A stretch of 64,000 bases of DNA from CAIWHR01 sp963813415 (lineage in GTDB: Bacteria > Pseudomonadota > Gammaproteobacteria > Burkholderiales > Casimicrobiaceae), in NCBI GenBank assembly GCA_963813415.1, contig CAWEYW010000001.1, positions 248,001 through 312,000 on the forward strand, given 5' to 3'. The translations under genes were made by a program, and so were the position numbers. The notes beneath the pieces were generated by a model that was not told the DNA's origin, made no database searches, and saw only the letters and a list, made by a program, of their open reading frames with translations. Of this stretch, positions 40,608 through 51,238 are shown piece after piece (position 1 is the stretch's first letter; every line of letters begins with the position of its first letter).

Positions 40608-42224
40608 ATGGGACCTTCTGACGGGCGCAGCATCCTGCGCGATCCCCTTCACAACCGGGGGACGGCGTTTTCCGCTGTCGAGCGCGAGAAGCACGCCCTG
40701 CACGGACTCCTGCCACCGGGGGTGGAATCGATCGAGGCGCAGGTGGCACGGGTCCTCGACAACGTGCACGGCAAGACCTCGCCCATCGAGCAGTATCTCT
40801 ATCTGGCATCGGTGCAGGACGACAACGAAGCATTGTTCTTCCGCGCGCTCGTCGAGAATCTTGCGGAGTTGCTGCCCATCGTCTACACCCCGACAGTGGG
40901 GCAGGCATGCCAGGAGTGGAGCCGGCGGTTCCTGCGCGCCCGCGGGCTTTACCTGACACCCGATGACTCGGGCCGGATCCTCGGTGTGCTGCGCGCGGTC
41001 CCGCAACGCGACGTCGGCATCATCGTCGTCACCGACGGCGGCCGGATTCTCGGGCTCGGCGACCTTGGCATGAATGGCATGGGAATCCCCATTGGCAAGC
41101 TCGCGCTTTACACGGCATGCGCCGGCATCGCACCCGAGCGATGCCTGCCAGTCACGCTCGACGTCGGGACCGATACCGCGGCCGTACGCGAGGATCCCCG
41201 CTACCTGGGGCGGCGCATGCCGCGCCTGACCGGCCCCCGCTACGACGCGCTGATCGAGGAATTCGTGCTTGCGGCCCAGCAGGCCTTTCCCGGCGTCATC
41301 CTCCAGTTCGAGGACTTCAACAACGCCAGCGCCTTCCAGCTGCTCTCCCGCTATCGCAATCGCGTATGCGCATTCAATGACGATGTGCAAGGCACGGGAG
41401 CGATGGGCGTGGCCGGCCTTATCGCGGCGGCGCGCATCACCCGTGTTGCGCTGGCGGATCAGCGCGTCCTCTTTGCCGGTGCCGGCGAGGCCGGCCTCGG
41501 CATCGGCGCTGCCCTCGTCGCCGCCATGCAGCGCGCGGGGCTCGACGAGCGGGCCGCGCGGGCGCATTGCCTGTTCGTCGATTCCAAAGGCATGGTGATC
41601 GCAGCCCGCACCGACCTCGCCGAGCAGAAGCGCGTGTTCGCGCAAGCCCGCGCACCCCTGTCCGACCTGATGGCAGCAATCGAGGCGTTCCGACCGACGG
41701 CGCTGATCGGCGCGTCCGGCCAGGGCGGCCTGTTCACGGCCCCCGTGCTCGAGGCGATGGCGCGGGTGGCCGAGCGTCCGGTGATCTTCGCCCTGTCGAA
41801 CCCGACTTCGAAAGCCGAATGCACGGCGGAACAAGCCTACGTGGCAACCGGTGGACGCGCCGTGTTCGCGAGTGGCAGTCCGTTCGGTGCCGTCACCATC
41901 GATGGCCGCACGCTGACGCCGGGCCAGGCCAACAACGCGTACGTCTTCCCCGGTGTGGGACTCGGCGTGCTTGCGTCCGGAGTACGGCGTGTCACCGACG
42001 AGATGTTCGTTGCCGCCGCCGATGCGTTGGCAGGGACGGTAAGTGATGCGGATCTCGCCGCCGGGCGAGTGTTTCCACCGCAGGCCCGGCTGCGCGAGGT
42101 CGCCGCAACCGTGGCGACCGCCGTGGCGGGCGTTGCATACCGGCAGGGGCTCACGACGAAGCCGAGACCCGCGGACCTGCCCGCGGCCATACGTGCAGCC
42201 ATGTATTGGCCGGCATACGCCTGA
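40608..42224 (+). CDS. NAD-type malic enzyme (malate dehydrogenase, oxaloacetate-decarboxylating)
   Basis: 538 aa. It oxidatively decarboxylates malate to pyruvate and CO2. Conserved blocks: LPIVYTPTVGQACQEWSRRF (malate-binding tyrosine region), GRILGLGDLGMNGMGIPIGKLALY, QFEDFNNASAFQLL, CAFNDDVQGTGAM (metal-binding Asp residues), nucleotide-binding FAGAGEAGLGIG and FALSNPTSKAECTAEQAY. Size and motifs match the large NAD-linked SfcA/MaeA class. ATG 40608 has AAGGA at good spacing and is preferred to the longer frame. It produces pyruvate, feeding the dehydrogenase complex two genes downstream. Confidence 0.94.
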   Translation: MGPSDGRSILRDPLHNRGTAFSAVEREKHALHGLLPPGVESIEAQVARVLDNVHGKTSPIEQYLYLASVQDDNEALFFRALVENLAELLPIVYTPTVGQACQEWSRRFLRARGLYLTPDDSGRILGVLRAVPQRDVGIIVVTDGGRILGLGDLGMNGMGIPIGKLALYTACAGIAPERCLPVTLDVGTDTAAVREDPRYLGRRMPRLTGPRYDALIEEFVLAAQQAFPGVILQFEDFNNASAFQLLSRYRNRVCAFNDDVQGTGAMGVAGLIAAARITRVALADQRVLFAGAGEAGLGIGAALVAAMQRAGLDERAARAHCLFVDSKGMVIAARTDLAEQKRVFAQARAPLSDLMAAIEAFRPTALIGASGQGGLFTAPVLEAMARVAERPVIFALSNPTSKAECTAEQAYVATGGRAVFASGSPFGAVTIDGRTLTPGQANNAYVFPGVGLGVLASGVRRVTDEMFVAAADALAGTVSDADLAAGRVFPPQARLREVAATVATAVAGVAYRQGLTTKPRPADLPAAIRAAMYWPAYA

Positions 42225-42242
42225 ACGGGTCGTTCCACGCGC

Positions 42243-44006
42243 ATGCGGCCCTCGATCATCCGCAAATCGGTGTCGGACCTGCGGCCCGCGCCGCATCTCC
42301 TCGATTACGAGGCGGCGCGTCGGGAGTTCACGTGGGAGGCCATGGCCGCCGAGCTCGGCGTCGCCGCCGACGGCTTTGTCAACATTGCGCATCTCGCGGT
42401 GGACCGTCATCTGGCCACTCCGACCCGCGATCATGTCGCCTTCCGGTTCGTGGCCCGCGACCTCCGGCAGCGCAATGTCACCTACGCCGAGCTCGCCCGC
42501 CTGACCAACCGCTTCGCCAATGTGCTGCGTGGTCTCGGAATCGGCAAGGGTGATGCGGTGTTCATCCTGGCGGGGCGCATTCCGGAGCTCTACGTCGCCG
42601 CGTTGGGCGCCCTGAAGAACGGCTGCATCGTCACGCCGCTGTTCTCCGCGTTCGGACCCGAGCCGATCAGAACGCGCCTGGCGCTCGGTGAAGCGAAGGC
42701 GCTCGTCACCACCGAGCTGCTCTACACGCGCAAGGTCGCGGGCATTGTCGACGACCTGCCACGCCTGGCCCACGTACTGCTGATCGGCGAGGAAGGCGCG
42801 CGCACCCGGATACCGCGCACCCTCGATCTCGCGAGCCTGATGGAGCAATCGGCCGACGCCTTCGACATCGAGCGCACCAGCGCCGAGGATACGGCACTGC
42901 TGCACTTCACCAGCGGCACGACCGGCACGCCGAAAGGTGCCATGCACGTGCACGGCGCCGTCCTCATGCATTACGCGACCGGCAAGTACGCGCTCGATCT
43001 GCACGCCGGCGATATCTTCTGGTGCACTGCCGATCCCGGCTGGGTTACGGGGACGTCCTACGGCATCATCGCACCGCTGCTGCACGGTGTGACGAGCGTG
43101 GTCGACGAAGCCGAGTTCGATGCCGAGCGATGGTATGGCGTATTGCGCGAGCAAGAGGTCACCACGTGGTACACCGCGCCGACCGCCGTTCGCATGCTGA
43201 TGAAGGCCGGCGTGGACATGGCGAGGCAATATCGCCTTCCCAACCTGCGCTTCGTGGCCAGTGTAGGCGAGCCGCTCAATCCCGAAGCGGTGTGGTGGGG
43301 CGAGGAAGCGCTCGGCCTGCCGATCCACGACAACTGGTGGCAGACGGAGACCGGCGGCATCATGATCGCCAACACGCCGGCGATGGACATCAAACCCGGA
43401 TCCATGGGCAAGCCGCTGCCTGGCATCGACGCGCTCGTCGTCCAGCGCAGCGAGGGCGGCGCGTGCGAGGAGATCGGCACGCCGGATGTCCAGGGCGAGC
43501 TCGCGCTGCGCGCCGGCTGGCCATCGATGTTCCGCGGCTACCTGCATCAGGAAGAGCGCTATCGCAAGTGCTTCTGCGGCGATCTCTACCTCACCGGAGA
43601 CATGGTGCGGCGCGACGCCGACGGCTACTTCTGGTTCGTCGGCCGCGCCGACGACGTGATCAAGTCGGCCGGTCACCTGATCGGCCCGTTCGAGGTCGAA
43701 AGCGCGCTGATGGAGCACCCGGCCGTCGCCGAGGCGGGGGTCATCGGCAAGCCCGATCCCATCGTCGGGGAAGCGGTGAAGGCATTCGTGTCGTTGAAGA
43801 CGGGATTCGTGCCGAGCGACGATCTCGCCCTGGAGCTCCTCGGCCACGCCCGCAAGCGGCTCGGCGCGGCGGTGGCACCGAAGGAGATCGCGTTCCTGCC
43901 GACGCTGCCGCGCACGCGCAGCGGCAAGATCATGCGACGCCTGCTGAAAGCGCGCGAGATGGGCCTGCCCGAAGGCGACACGTCGACCCTGGAGGCAGGC
44001 GCATGA
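42243..44006 (+). CDS. Acetyl-CoA synthetase-like AMP-forming ligase
   Basis: 587 aa. It activates acetate or a short acid to its CoA thioester via an acyl-AMP. ATP-binding P-loop LLHFTSGTTGTPKGAMHVHGA; adenine-binding block DNWWQTETGGIMIANTP; hinge DGYFWFVGRADDVIKSAGHLIGPFEVESAL; and the C-terminal catalytic, acetylation-prone lysine in RTRSGKIMRRLLKA. It starts 18 bases after the malic enzyme stop. The protein is shorter than typical Acs (about 650 aa), so it may belong to the AcsA-like medium branch. It is followed by E1alpha of a 2-oxoacid dehydrogenase. Confidence 0.9.
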   Translation: MRPSIIRKSVSDLRPAPHLLDYEAARREFTWEAMAAELGVAADGFVNIAHLAVDRHLATPTRDHVAFRFVARDLRQRNVTYAELARLTNRFANVLRGLGIGKGDAVFILAGRIPELYVAALGALKNGCIVTPLFSAFGPEPIRTRLALGEAKALVTTELLYTRKVAGIVDDLPRLAHVLLIGEEGARTRIPRTLDLASLMEQSADAFDIERTSAEDTALLHFTSGTTGTPKGAMHVHGAVLMHYATGKYALDLHAGDIFWCTADPGWVTGTSYGIIAPLLHGVTSVVDEAEFDAERWYGVLREQEVTTWYTAPTAVRMLMKAGVDMARQYRLPNLRFVASVGEPLNPEAVWWGEEALGLPIHDNWWQTETGGIMIANTPAMDIKPGSMGKPLPGIDALVVQRSEGGACEEIGTPDVQGELALRAGWPSMFRGYLHQEERYRKCFCGDLYLTGDMVRRDADGYFWFVGRADDVIKSAGHLIGPFEVESALMEHPAVAEAGVIGKPDPIVGEAVKAFVSLKTGFVPSDDLALELLGHARKRLGAAVAPKEIAFLPTLPRTRSGKIMRRLLKAREMGLPEGDTSTLEAGA

Positions 44007-44073
44007 GCCCGCCGGGCCGCTTGAGCGCCTCAGTGGGCAAACGAGCCGTAGCGCGCAGCGCGAAGGTACTCCA

Positions 44074-45099
44074 ATGAGCATGCAGGAGCGTTCACCGGCA
44101 ACGTCCATGAACGACACGGTTCTTGGTCCCGTCACGATCGCGCGCCCGCTCGCGCTGCGGCTGCTCACCGACATGGTGCGCATTCGGCGTTTCGAGGAGC
44201 GCTGTGCCGATCTTTACGGCCAGCTCAAGATCCGCGGCTTCCTGCATCTGTACATCGGCGAGGAAGCCGTCGCCGTCGGCGCGGTTCACGCCCTCGCCGC
44301 CGACGACGCGATCGTCGCGACCTATCGCGAGCATGGCCATGCGCTCGCTCGCGGCATGCCGGCGAACGTGATCATGGCCGAGATGTACGGCAAGCGCGAA
44401 GGCTGCTGTCGCGGCCGCGGCGGGTCGATGCATCTTTTCGATGCGGCCACGCGGCTCTACGGCGGCAATGCGATCGTCGGCGGCGGGCTGCCGCTCGCGG
44501 TCGGCCTGGCGCTTGCCGACAGCATGCAGGCAAGGACGCGGGTGACCGCGGTCTTCTTCGGCGAGGGCGCGGTCGCTGAGGGGGTATTCCACGAGTCGCT
44601 GAATCTCGCGGCGCTGTGGCATCTTCCGGTCGCATTCTTCTGCGAGAACAACTTCTACGCGATGGGCACGGCGCTCGCGCGGTCCGAGTCGCAGACGGAT
44701 CTGTGCGCGAAAGCCGCCGCGTTCAAGGTACCGACCGTGACGGTCGACGGCATGGACGCAGTCGCCGTCCACGAAGCCGCACGCAAGGCCGTCGAGAGCG
44801 TGCGCGGCGGGAACGGCCCGTTCTTCGTCGAATTCCAGACCTACCGTTACCGCGCGCATTCCATGTTCGATCCCGATCTCTACCGGGACAAGGCCGAAGT
44901 CGAGGCGTGGAAACAGCGCGGCCCGATTCACAACCTGACGAAGCGGCTCAAGGCCGAAGGCCAGCTCACCGAGGAAGAGTTTCTCGCGATCGACGCCGCC
45001 GCGATGCAGGAAGTCGAGGCGGCGGTCGCATTCGCCGAGGCTGGCACATGGGAACCGCTCGACGACCTGGCCCGTGACCTCCATGGGGAGCACCCGTGA
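44074..45099 (+). CDS. 2-oxoacid dehydrogenase E1 alpha subunit (pyruvate/acetoin type)
   Basis: 341 aa. It binds thiamine diphosphate and decarboxylates pyruvate, acetoin or a similar 2-oxo acid. N-terminal block RIRRFEERCADLYGQLKIRGFLHLYIGEEAVAVGA; substrate block GRGGSMHLF; cofactor motif FFGEGAVAEGVFHESLNLAAL...ENN, where the common GDGA is GEGA. It ends by overlapping the E1 beta GTG start (GTGA), so stoichiometric synthesis is likely. The alternative ATG at 44080 would shorten it by two residues only. Confidence 0.93.
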   Translation: MSMQERSPATSMNDTVLGPVTIARPLALRLLTDMVRIRRFEERCADLYGQLKIRGFLHLYIGEEAVAVGAVHALAADDAIVATYREHGHALARGMPANVIMAEMYGKREGCCRGRGGSMHLFDAATRLYGGNAIVGGGLPLAVGLALADSMQARTRVTAVFFGEGAVAEGVFHESLNLAALWHLPVAFFCENNFYAMGTALARSESQTDLCAKAAAFKVPTVTVDGMDAVAVHEAARKAVESVRGGNGPFFVEFQTYRYRAHSMFDPDLYRDKAEVEAWKQRGPIHNLTKRLKAEGQLTEEEFLAIDAAAMQEVEAAVAFAEAGTWEPLDDLARDLHGEHP

Positions 45100-46076
45100 C
45101 GAGGATCACCTATCGTGAAGCAATGCGCGAGGCGCTGCACGAGGCGCTCGTGGCCGACCCGCGCGTGTTCCTGATGGGCGAGGACGTCGGCAAGTACGGC
45201 GGCTCGTATGCGGTCTCGAAGGGCTTTCTCGACGAGTTCGGTCCCGAGCGCATTCGCGACACGCCGCTCTCGGAGCTCGCCTTCGTCGGGACCGGCATCG
45301 GTGCTGCACTCGGCGGGATGCGGCCGATCGTCGAGGTCATGACGGTGAACTTCAGCCTGCTTGCGCTCGACCAGATCGTCAACACGGCGGCGCTGTACCG
45401 GCACATGTCGGGCGGCCAATTCCACGTGCCGCTGGTCATCCGCATGGCAACCGGCGCAGGACGCCAGCTCGCCGCGCAGCACTCGCACAGCCTCGAAAAC
45501 TGGTACGCGCACGTTCCCGGGCTCACCGTGCTCGCGCCGGCCACGATCGATGATGCGCGCGGCATGCTCGCACCGGCGCTCGACGATCCCGATCCCGTGG
45601 TGATCTTCGAGCACGCGCTGCTCTACAACCTCGACGGCGAGTTGACGGACGCGTGGCATGGCGCGGACCTGCGTTCGGCCAAGGTGCTGCGCGGTGGGGG
45701 GGACGTGACCCTCATCGCCTGGGGCGGCACCGTATGGAAGGCGCTGCAGGCCGCCGACGAACTCGCCGCGTCGGGCATCGAGGCCGAGGTGATCGACCTG
45801 CGCGTGCTGCGGCCGCTCGATGACGCGACGATCATGACGTCCGTGCGCCGCACGCATCGCGCCGTCGTCGTCGACGAAGGCTGGCGGTCCGGCAGCCTCG
45901 CTGCAGAAGTCATGGCGCGCATCATGGAGCAGGCGCTGTACGATCTCGACGCGCCGGTCGGGCGCGTCTGCAGCGAGGAAGTGCCGATCCCCTATGCGAA
46001 GCACCTGGAGGATGCCGCATTGCCGCAGCCCGCGAAGATCGTCGCCGCCGCACGCCAGACGCTGGGCAAGGGCTGA
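45096..46076 (+). CDS. 2-oxoacid dehydrogenase E1 beta subunit
   Basis: 326 aa, transketolase-like. It begins MTRITYREAMREALHEALVADPRVFLMGEDVGKYGGSYAVSKGFLDEFG, with the conserved Glu and Asp of PdhB/AcoB. IRMATGAGRQLAAQHSHSLENWYAHVPGL and VIDLRVLRPLDDATI complete the family pattern. It pairs with E1 alpha to form the alpha2beta2 decarboxylase. It is translationally coupled to E1 alpha and 8 bases ahead of E2. Confidence 0.94.
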   Translation: MTRITYREAMREALHEALVADPRVFLMGEDVGKYGGSYAVSKGFLDEFGPERIRDTPLSELAFVGTGIGAALGGMRPIVEVMTVNFSLLALDQIVNTAALYRHMSGGQFHVPLVIRMATGAGRQLAAQHSHSLENWYAHVPGLTVLAPATIDDARGMLAPALDDPDPVVIFEHALLYNLDGELTDAWHGADLRSAKVLRGGGDVTLIAWGGTVWKALQAADELAASGIEAEVIDLRVLRPLDDATIMTSVRRTHRAVVVDEGWRSGSLAAEVMARIMEQALYDLDAPVGRVCSEEVPIPYAKHLEDAALPQPAKIVAAARQTLGKG

Positions 46077-46084
46077 GGCATCGC

Positions 46085-47274
<1,190 letters not shown>

Positions 47275-47278
<4 letters not shown>

Positions 47279-47559
47279 CCCCCGCCGGCATCGATGCCCT
47301 CGCCCTGCGCCAGGTCGTGTTCGACACGCTGCGGCGGATTGCGCCCGAGCTCTCGCCGGACGAGCTCCAGCCCACGATGCCCTTGCGCGATCAGGTCGAT
47401 CTCGATTCGATGGATTGGCTCAATTTCCTGGTCGCATTGCACCAGAAGCTTGGCGTCGAGATTCCCGAGGCGGATTACCGCAAGCTCGGCACGCTCGATC
47501 AATTGCTTCGTTACCTGACGGCCAAACTGCACGTCGGCGACAGCCCACCGACCGGGTGA
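47275..47559 (+). CDS. Acyl carrier protein, coupled to E2
   Basis: 94 aa with the phosphopantetheine-attachment Ser45 in VDLDSMDWLNFLVAL, then LGVEIPEADYRKLGTLDQLLRYL, the four-helix ACP fold. It overlaps the E2 stop by ATGA, an unusual pairing of an ACP with a 2-oxoacid dehydrogenase. The convergent gene next door encodes an ACP-AMP-ligase-acyltransferase fusion, so the ACP may load or receive acyl groups for that system. It is not the housekeeping AcpP (which has the DSLD motif and lies in fab operons). Confidence 0.9.
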
Positions 47560-47589
47560 AGGTTGCGGTCCGGTGGGATGAACGTCAGC

Positions 47590-50478
47590 TCAATGCATGA
47601 CCGGTGAGCGTCTGCTGGCGTCCTGCAGCGTGTCTTCCCGGATCGATCCCGCCCGAGGCATGCCGAGATCGGGTTCGCCGCAGGCCGCCAGCATCGCCTT
47701 CCGGCTCCGGTCGCGCAGCCGCAGGGCGGCGGCCCAATCGTCGCCGTCGGGCCGAAGCGGCGGCAGCACCGTGATGGCGATCGGAAAACGTCGGGGCAGC
47801 CATTGCCCGTCGCGCAATACGAGCCGCGTCCCGCGCAACGCGACCGGGATCACCGGAACGCCCGCCGCCGCCGCAGCAAGAAAGGCACCGACGTGGAATG
47901 ACCGCAGCCCCGATTCGCGCGTGAAGGTGCCTTCAGGAAAGAACACTAGCGATTCGCCCTGCCGTGCCGCCGCCACGAGCTCATGGCCCGCCGCCACGCT
48001 CTGTTCGATATCGAAGCGCTCGACGAAGCGGGTGTCGAGCCCATGCAACAGCACCCGCAGCAGCCAGTGCCGGCGCAACTCGCGCTTGGCCACGAAATGA
48101 CAGCTTTCCGGCAGCACGGTCAGCAGCACGATGGCATCGGTATAGCTCGCATGGTTGGCGACCACCATCAGCGGCCCCGGCCCGGCGAGGTGTTCAGCGC
48201 CGACAATCCGCACGGGCACCGCGGCGGCGCGGACAAAGAGCCGCGCGAGACTGTTGACCGCGCGGCGCCGCGATTGCCCTTGCGGCAAGGCGATCACCGC
48301 GAGCAGGGCGAGCGCGCCAAGCATCAGGGCCATGAACCAGGTGTACGCGCCGTACGCGAACTCGCCCACCTTGGCGAGCGCGTGGCTGACCGTCCTGCCT
48401 GCGCCGGAACTCGCCAGACGCACGACCTGCAGCCAAACCGCACTCGCGGCCGCGCCCCGCATGCCGCGCTGGTAGAGCGCGCTGCAGGCGGCACGGCGAA
48501 TCTTGCCGCTCGAGGTTTTGAGGACCGTGTGCGGCGGCGCGAGCACGATGTCATCGGCCGGCGCCCCCAGCAGCGACGTCGTGCGCTCCGCGATCATCGC
48601 CTGCAACGCGCGGCGCCGTTGCGGATCACGCTCCCGTGTTTCGGCAAGCACGACCACCTTTTCGGTGCCGCCGCGGTGATCGGGAACTCCGAACACGGTC
48701 ACACAGCCTTTGCGGATGCCGGCGATTGCACCCAGCGCGGCCTCGGCGTCCTGGGGATGAATGTGCTGGCCCGCGCGGATGATCACGTCCTTCACCCGGC
48801 CGGTGAGGTACAGCTCGCCGTCGGCGATGTAGCCGGTGTCCCCCGTGTCCAGCCAGTCGCCATCGAAGAGCCGACGCGTCGCCTCGCGATTGTGAAAATA
48901 GCCCGAGGTCGCCGACGGACCGCGGAACTCGACGCGACCTTCTTCGCGCTCGGCCCGTTCCCGCGCGGAGCTGTCGATCACGCGCACCGCGTAATCCGGC
49001 AGGGGCCGCCCGCATGACACGATGGCACGCGCGCGTGGGTCACCCTCGGCCCGGGGCATGGCGACCCCCGATCGCCGGAGCGTTTCCCGATCGACATGGT
49101 CGACGAGAGGGCCGCGGCCCAGGGGCGGAAAGGTGAGCCCGACGGCCGCCTCCGCCAGCCCGTAGACGGGAAGCTGCACGGCTGCATCGAAGCCGTACGG
49201 CGCGAAGCGTTGCGCAAACCGGGTGATGGTATCGGCCACGACCGGTTCGGCGCCGTTGAACGCGATCCGCAGCGACGACAGGTCGAGCCCCGCAAGACGT
49301 TCGGCGGGGATGCGCGCAGCGCAGATCTCGTAGGCGAAATTGGGACCCGCCGACAACGTTGCACGGTAGCGGGTGATCGCCCGCAGCCAGCGCTCCGGCC
49401 GTGCGAGAAAGTCGGTCGGCGGCATGACGATCAGCGGGATCCCGAAGTAGAGACTGCCGAGCCACGCGCCGATCAGGCCCATGTCGTGATAGAGGGGCAG
49501 CCAGCTCAGGAACACGTCGTTCGGTTGCACGGCGATGGCCCGCCCCATTGCGCGGATATTGGCGAGCACGTTGGCGTGACTCAGGATCACGCCCTTCGGC
49601 TCGCCCGTGCTGCCCGACGTGTACTGCAGGAAGGCGATGTCGTGCGCGCTTGCCACATGGTCGACAGGCGCCGCCCCCGGGGCCATGAGCTCGCCAACGG
49701 CGATGGTCCTCGCCAGTGACGAAACGGACGCCCGCAGCAGCCACGCGACGGCGCGCGCTTCAGGCACCGTGATGAGGGTGGATGCGTCGCAATTGGCGAG
49801 AATCCCCGCTTGCCGGCGCACGTGCTCTTCCAGTTGCGAGCGCCGGGCAGGCGGATAGATCGGCACCGGCACTGCACCTGCTAGCAGCACGCCGAAGAAG
49901 GCGACGAAAAACTCGCGCGAGGTGGGAAGCATGATCGCAACCCGCTCGCCCGCACTCACGCCGCGACCTGCAAGGTTTGCAGCGACGCAGCCTGCCTCCG
50001 CGGCGAGCGCACCGAACGTCAGCGGTTCTTCGCGTGGCCCGGCGTCCGTCTCGCAAAGCAATGTCAGGTGCGTGCGCGTTGGCTGGGCGGCAGCATGCCA
50101 GGCCAACACCGCAGGCAATGTTTGCGCCGACTCCGGAATGGCTGCTGCAACCGGCGGAGGCGCAGCCGGGTGCACAGGAATGGCGGGGGCAACGGATCGG
50201 CCTGCGCCCAGCGCGCGCACCAGGTCGCGCGGCGTGTCTGCCGCAGCGAGCGTATGCGGAGGGAGCTGGAGCCCGGATATCGTCTCCAGGCGCTGCAGGA
50301 GTTCGGCGCGCTCCAGGCTGTCGAGGCCGAGGTCGCGCTCCAGGTCGCTGTCGAGCTCGATGCGGGCAGGCGGGCCTGCGTCGACGCGCAGCTCACGCAC
50401 CAGCTCGGCAACGATGGAAAGGACTAACGCCGCCGGATCACCAGGTGGAGGCGCAAGACGTAACTCCCCATCCGCCAT
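47590..50478 (-). CDS. Fusion protein: acyl carrier domain + fatty-acyl-AMP ligase + PlsC acyltransferase
   Basis: About 962 aa. Residues about 15-90: acyl carrier domain with Ser54 in LGLDSLERAELL. About 110-690: AMP-forming ligase with FLQYTSGSTGEPKGVILSHANVL, GYIADGELYLTGRVKDVIIRAGQHIHPQDAE and a C-terminal PPHTVLKTSSGKIRR lysine. About 730-960: membrane-spanning segment (FMALMLGALALLAVIALP) and a PlsC domain with VANHASYTDAIVLL (H-x4-D) and VFFPEGTFTRESGL. It can be read as an Aas/FAAL-like enzyme that activates a fatty acid, carries it on its own ACP and transfers it to lysophospholipid. ATG 50478 is chosen; a GTG at 50520 would overlap the next gene. Confidence 0.9.
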   Translation of the reverse strand: MADGELRLAPPPGDPAALVLSIVAELVRELRVDAGPPARIELDSDLERDLGLDSLERAELLQRLETISGLQLPPHTLAAADTPRDLVRALGAGRSVAPAIPVHPAAPPPVAAAIPESAQTLPAVLAWHAAAQPTRTHLTLLCETDAGPREEPLTFGALAAEAGCVAANLAGRGVSAGERVAIMLPTSREFFVAFFGVLLAGAVPVPIYPPARRSQLEEHVRRQAGILANCDASTLITVPEARAVAWLLRASVSSLARTIAVGELMAPGAAPVDHVASAHDIAFLQYTSGSTGEPKGVILSHANVLANIRAMGRAIAVQPNDVFLSWLPLYHDMGLIGAWLGSLYFGIPLIVMPPTDFLARPERWLRAITRYRATLSAGPNFAYEICAARIPAERLAGLDLSSLRIAFNGAEPVVADTITRFAQRFAPYGFDAAVQLPVYGLAEAAVGLTFPPLGRGPLVDHVDRETLRRSGVAMPRAEGDPRARAIVSCGRPLPDYAVRVIDSSARERAEREEGRVEFRGPSATSGYFHNREATRRLFDGDWLDTGDTGYIADGELYLTGRVKDVIIRAGQHIHPQDAEAALGAIAGIRKGCVTVFGVPDHRGGTEKVVVLAETRERDPQRRRALQAMIAERTTSLLGAPADDIVLAPPHTVLKTSSGKIRRAACSALYQRGMRGAAASAVWLQVVRLASSGAGRTVSHALAKVGEFAYGAYTWFMALMLGALALLAVIALPQGQSRRRAVNSLARLFVRAAAVPVRIVGAEHLAGPGPLMVVANHASYTDAIVLLTVLPESCHFVAKRELRRHWLLRVLLHGLDTRFVERFDIEQSVAAGHELVAAARQGESLVFFPEGTFTRESGLRSFHVGAFLAAAAAGVPVIPVALRGTRLVLRDGQWLPRRFPIAITVLPPLRPDGDDWAAALRLRDRSRKAMLAACGEPDLGMPRAGSIREDTLQDASRRSPVMH

Positions 50479-50494
50479 ACGAAACTGACCCAGC

Positions 50495-50830
50495 TCACCG
50501 AGCGAGGCGGGACACCTCACTGGATTGAGGATTCAGCAACAGGTGGTCGACTTCCGCTTCGGCCAGCAGCCAGTCGTCGACGTCATAGCCCTCCGCATAG
50601 CCGCGCTCGATGTAGTGACCGTACGCCGTCTCGCTGATCAGACGATGGCGAAGGTCCGGGTCGATCGCATCCTGCGCGCCTTCCGCGAAGGGTTGATCGG
50701 GAAGCGCGACGTCGCCGGAGTCGGCAGCGGAGCTCGCCGACAGCTCCGCGTCTTCGATGGTGCTGACGGGCATCGCTTGAACCCGGCGCTCATTGCCGGC
50801 ACGGCTGCTGACGGTTGGATCTGCTGTCAT
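50495..50830 (-). CDS. DUF2934 domain protein
   Basis: 111 aa, ATG 50830 with CAGGAG ahead. The C-terminal half carries the DUF2934 pattern: LRHRLISETAYGHYIERGYAEGYDVDDWLLAEAEVDHLL. The N-terminal half is Ser/Ala/Asp-rich and likely disordered. DUF2934 proteins are small stress-associated proteins of unknown function, often next to CBS, Usp and similar genes. It is divergent from a CBS-pair gene, with two FNR-like boxes between them. Confidence 0.85.
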   Translation of the reverse strand: MTADPTVSSRAGNERRVQAMPVSTIEDAELSASSAADSGDVALPDQPFAEGAQDAIDPDLRHRLISETAYGHYIERGYAEGYDVDDWLLAEAEVDHLLLNPQSSEVSRLAR

Positions 50831-50981
50831 GGCAATCTCCTGTTGAGCCACGGGTATCAGCGCCATTGGACACGCGTCGCATCGCCCAGGCGGCACAGTC
50901 GCGGACTGCCACCGTGTACAACCCCGCAGACCGCGCGCTCAGATACCCGTTTCCATTCTGATCACTACAGGTCGGCAATCA

Positions 50982-50995
50982 TTGACAACTATCAA
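50982..50995. promoter_or_regulatory. FNR-like box, DUF2934 side
   Basis: TTGAC-AACT-ATCAA, 152 bases upstream of the DUF2934 start codon at 50830. Confidence 0.5.
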
Positions 50996-51108
50996 CGGAG
51001 CGCGACCGGCCGTTCAGGCCAAAGCGCCACCGCTCAGTCCAGAGGCAAGTCTCGCGGGATTGCCGGAATCGTGGATCGGTCGCCACGCGCGAGACGAGAC
51101 GTTTTCGA

Positions 51109-51122
51109 TTGACCACTGTCAA
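51109..51122. promoter_or_regulatory. FNR-like box, CBS gene side
   Basis: TTGAC-CACT-GTCAA, a perfect inverted repeat with a 4-base spacer, 117 bases upstream of the CBS-protein start at 51239. Confidence 0.55.
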
Positions 51123-51238
51123 CGACCCGCACGCACGCGCGCCTAGCATGGCATAACGCCCGGTGATACGACGCGCGTTGAGCGATATCCCGCGACCTAT
51201 CGGTCCATGAGCGTGGCACTGCGAAGGGAGAATGGTCC

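Larger units (their letters stand above)
50831..51238. other. Regulatory intergenic region between divergent DUF2934 and CBS genes
   Basis: No gene. The region holds two FNR-like palindromes (50982-50995 and 51109-51122), each placed for one of the divergent genes. A Shine-Dalgarno AAGGGAGA lies before the CBS gene. Confidence 0.7.

Noticed and set aside
40428..44183. 1251-codon minus-strand open frame
   Set aside because: Antisense to malic enzyme and acetyl-CoA synthetase, both with full catalytic motifs; typical long GC-rich shadow.
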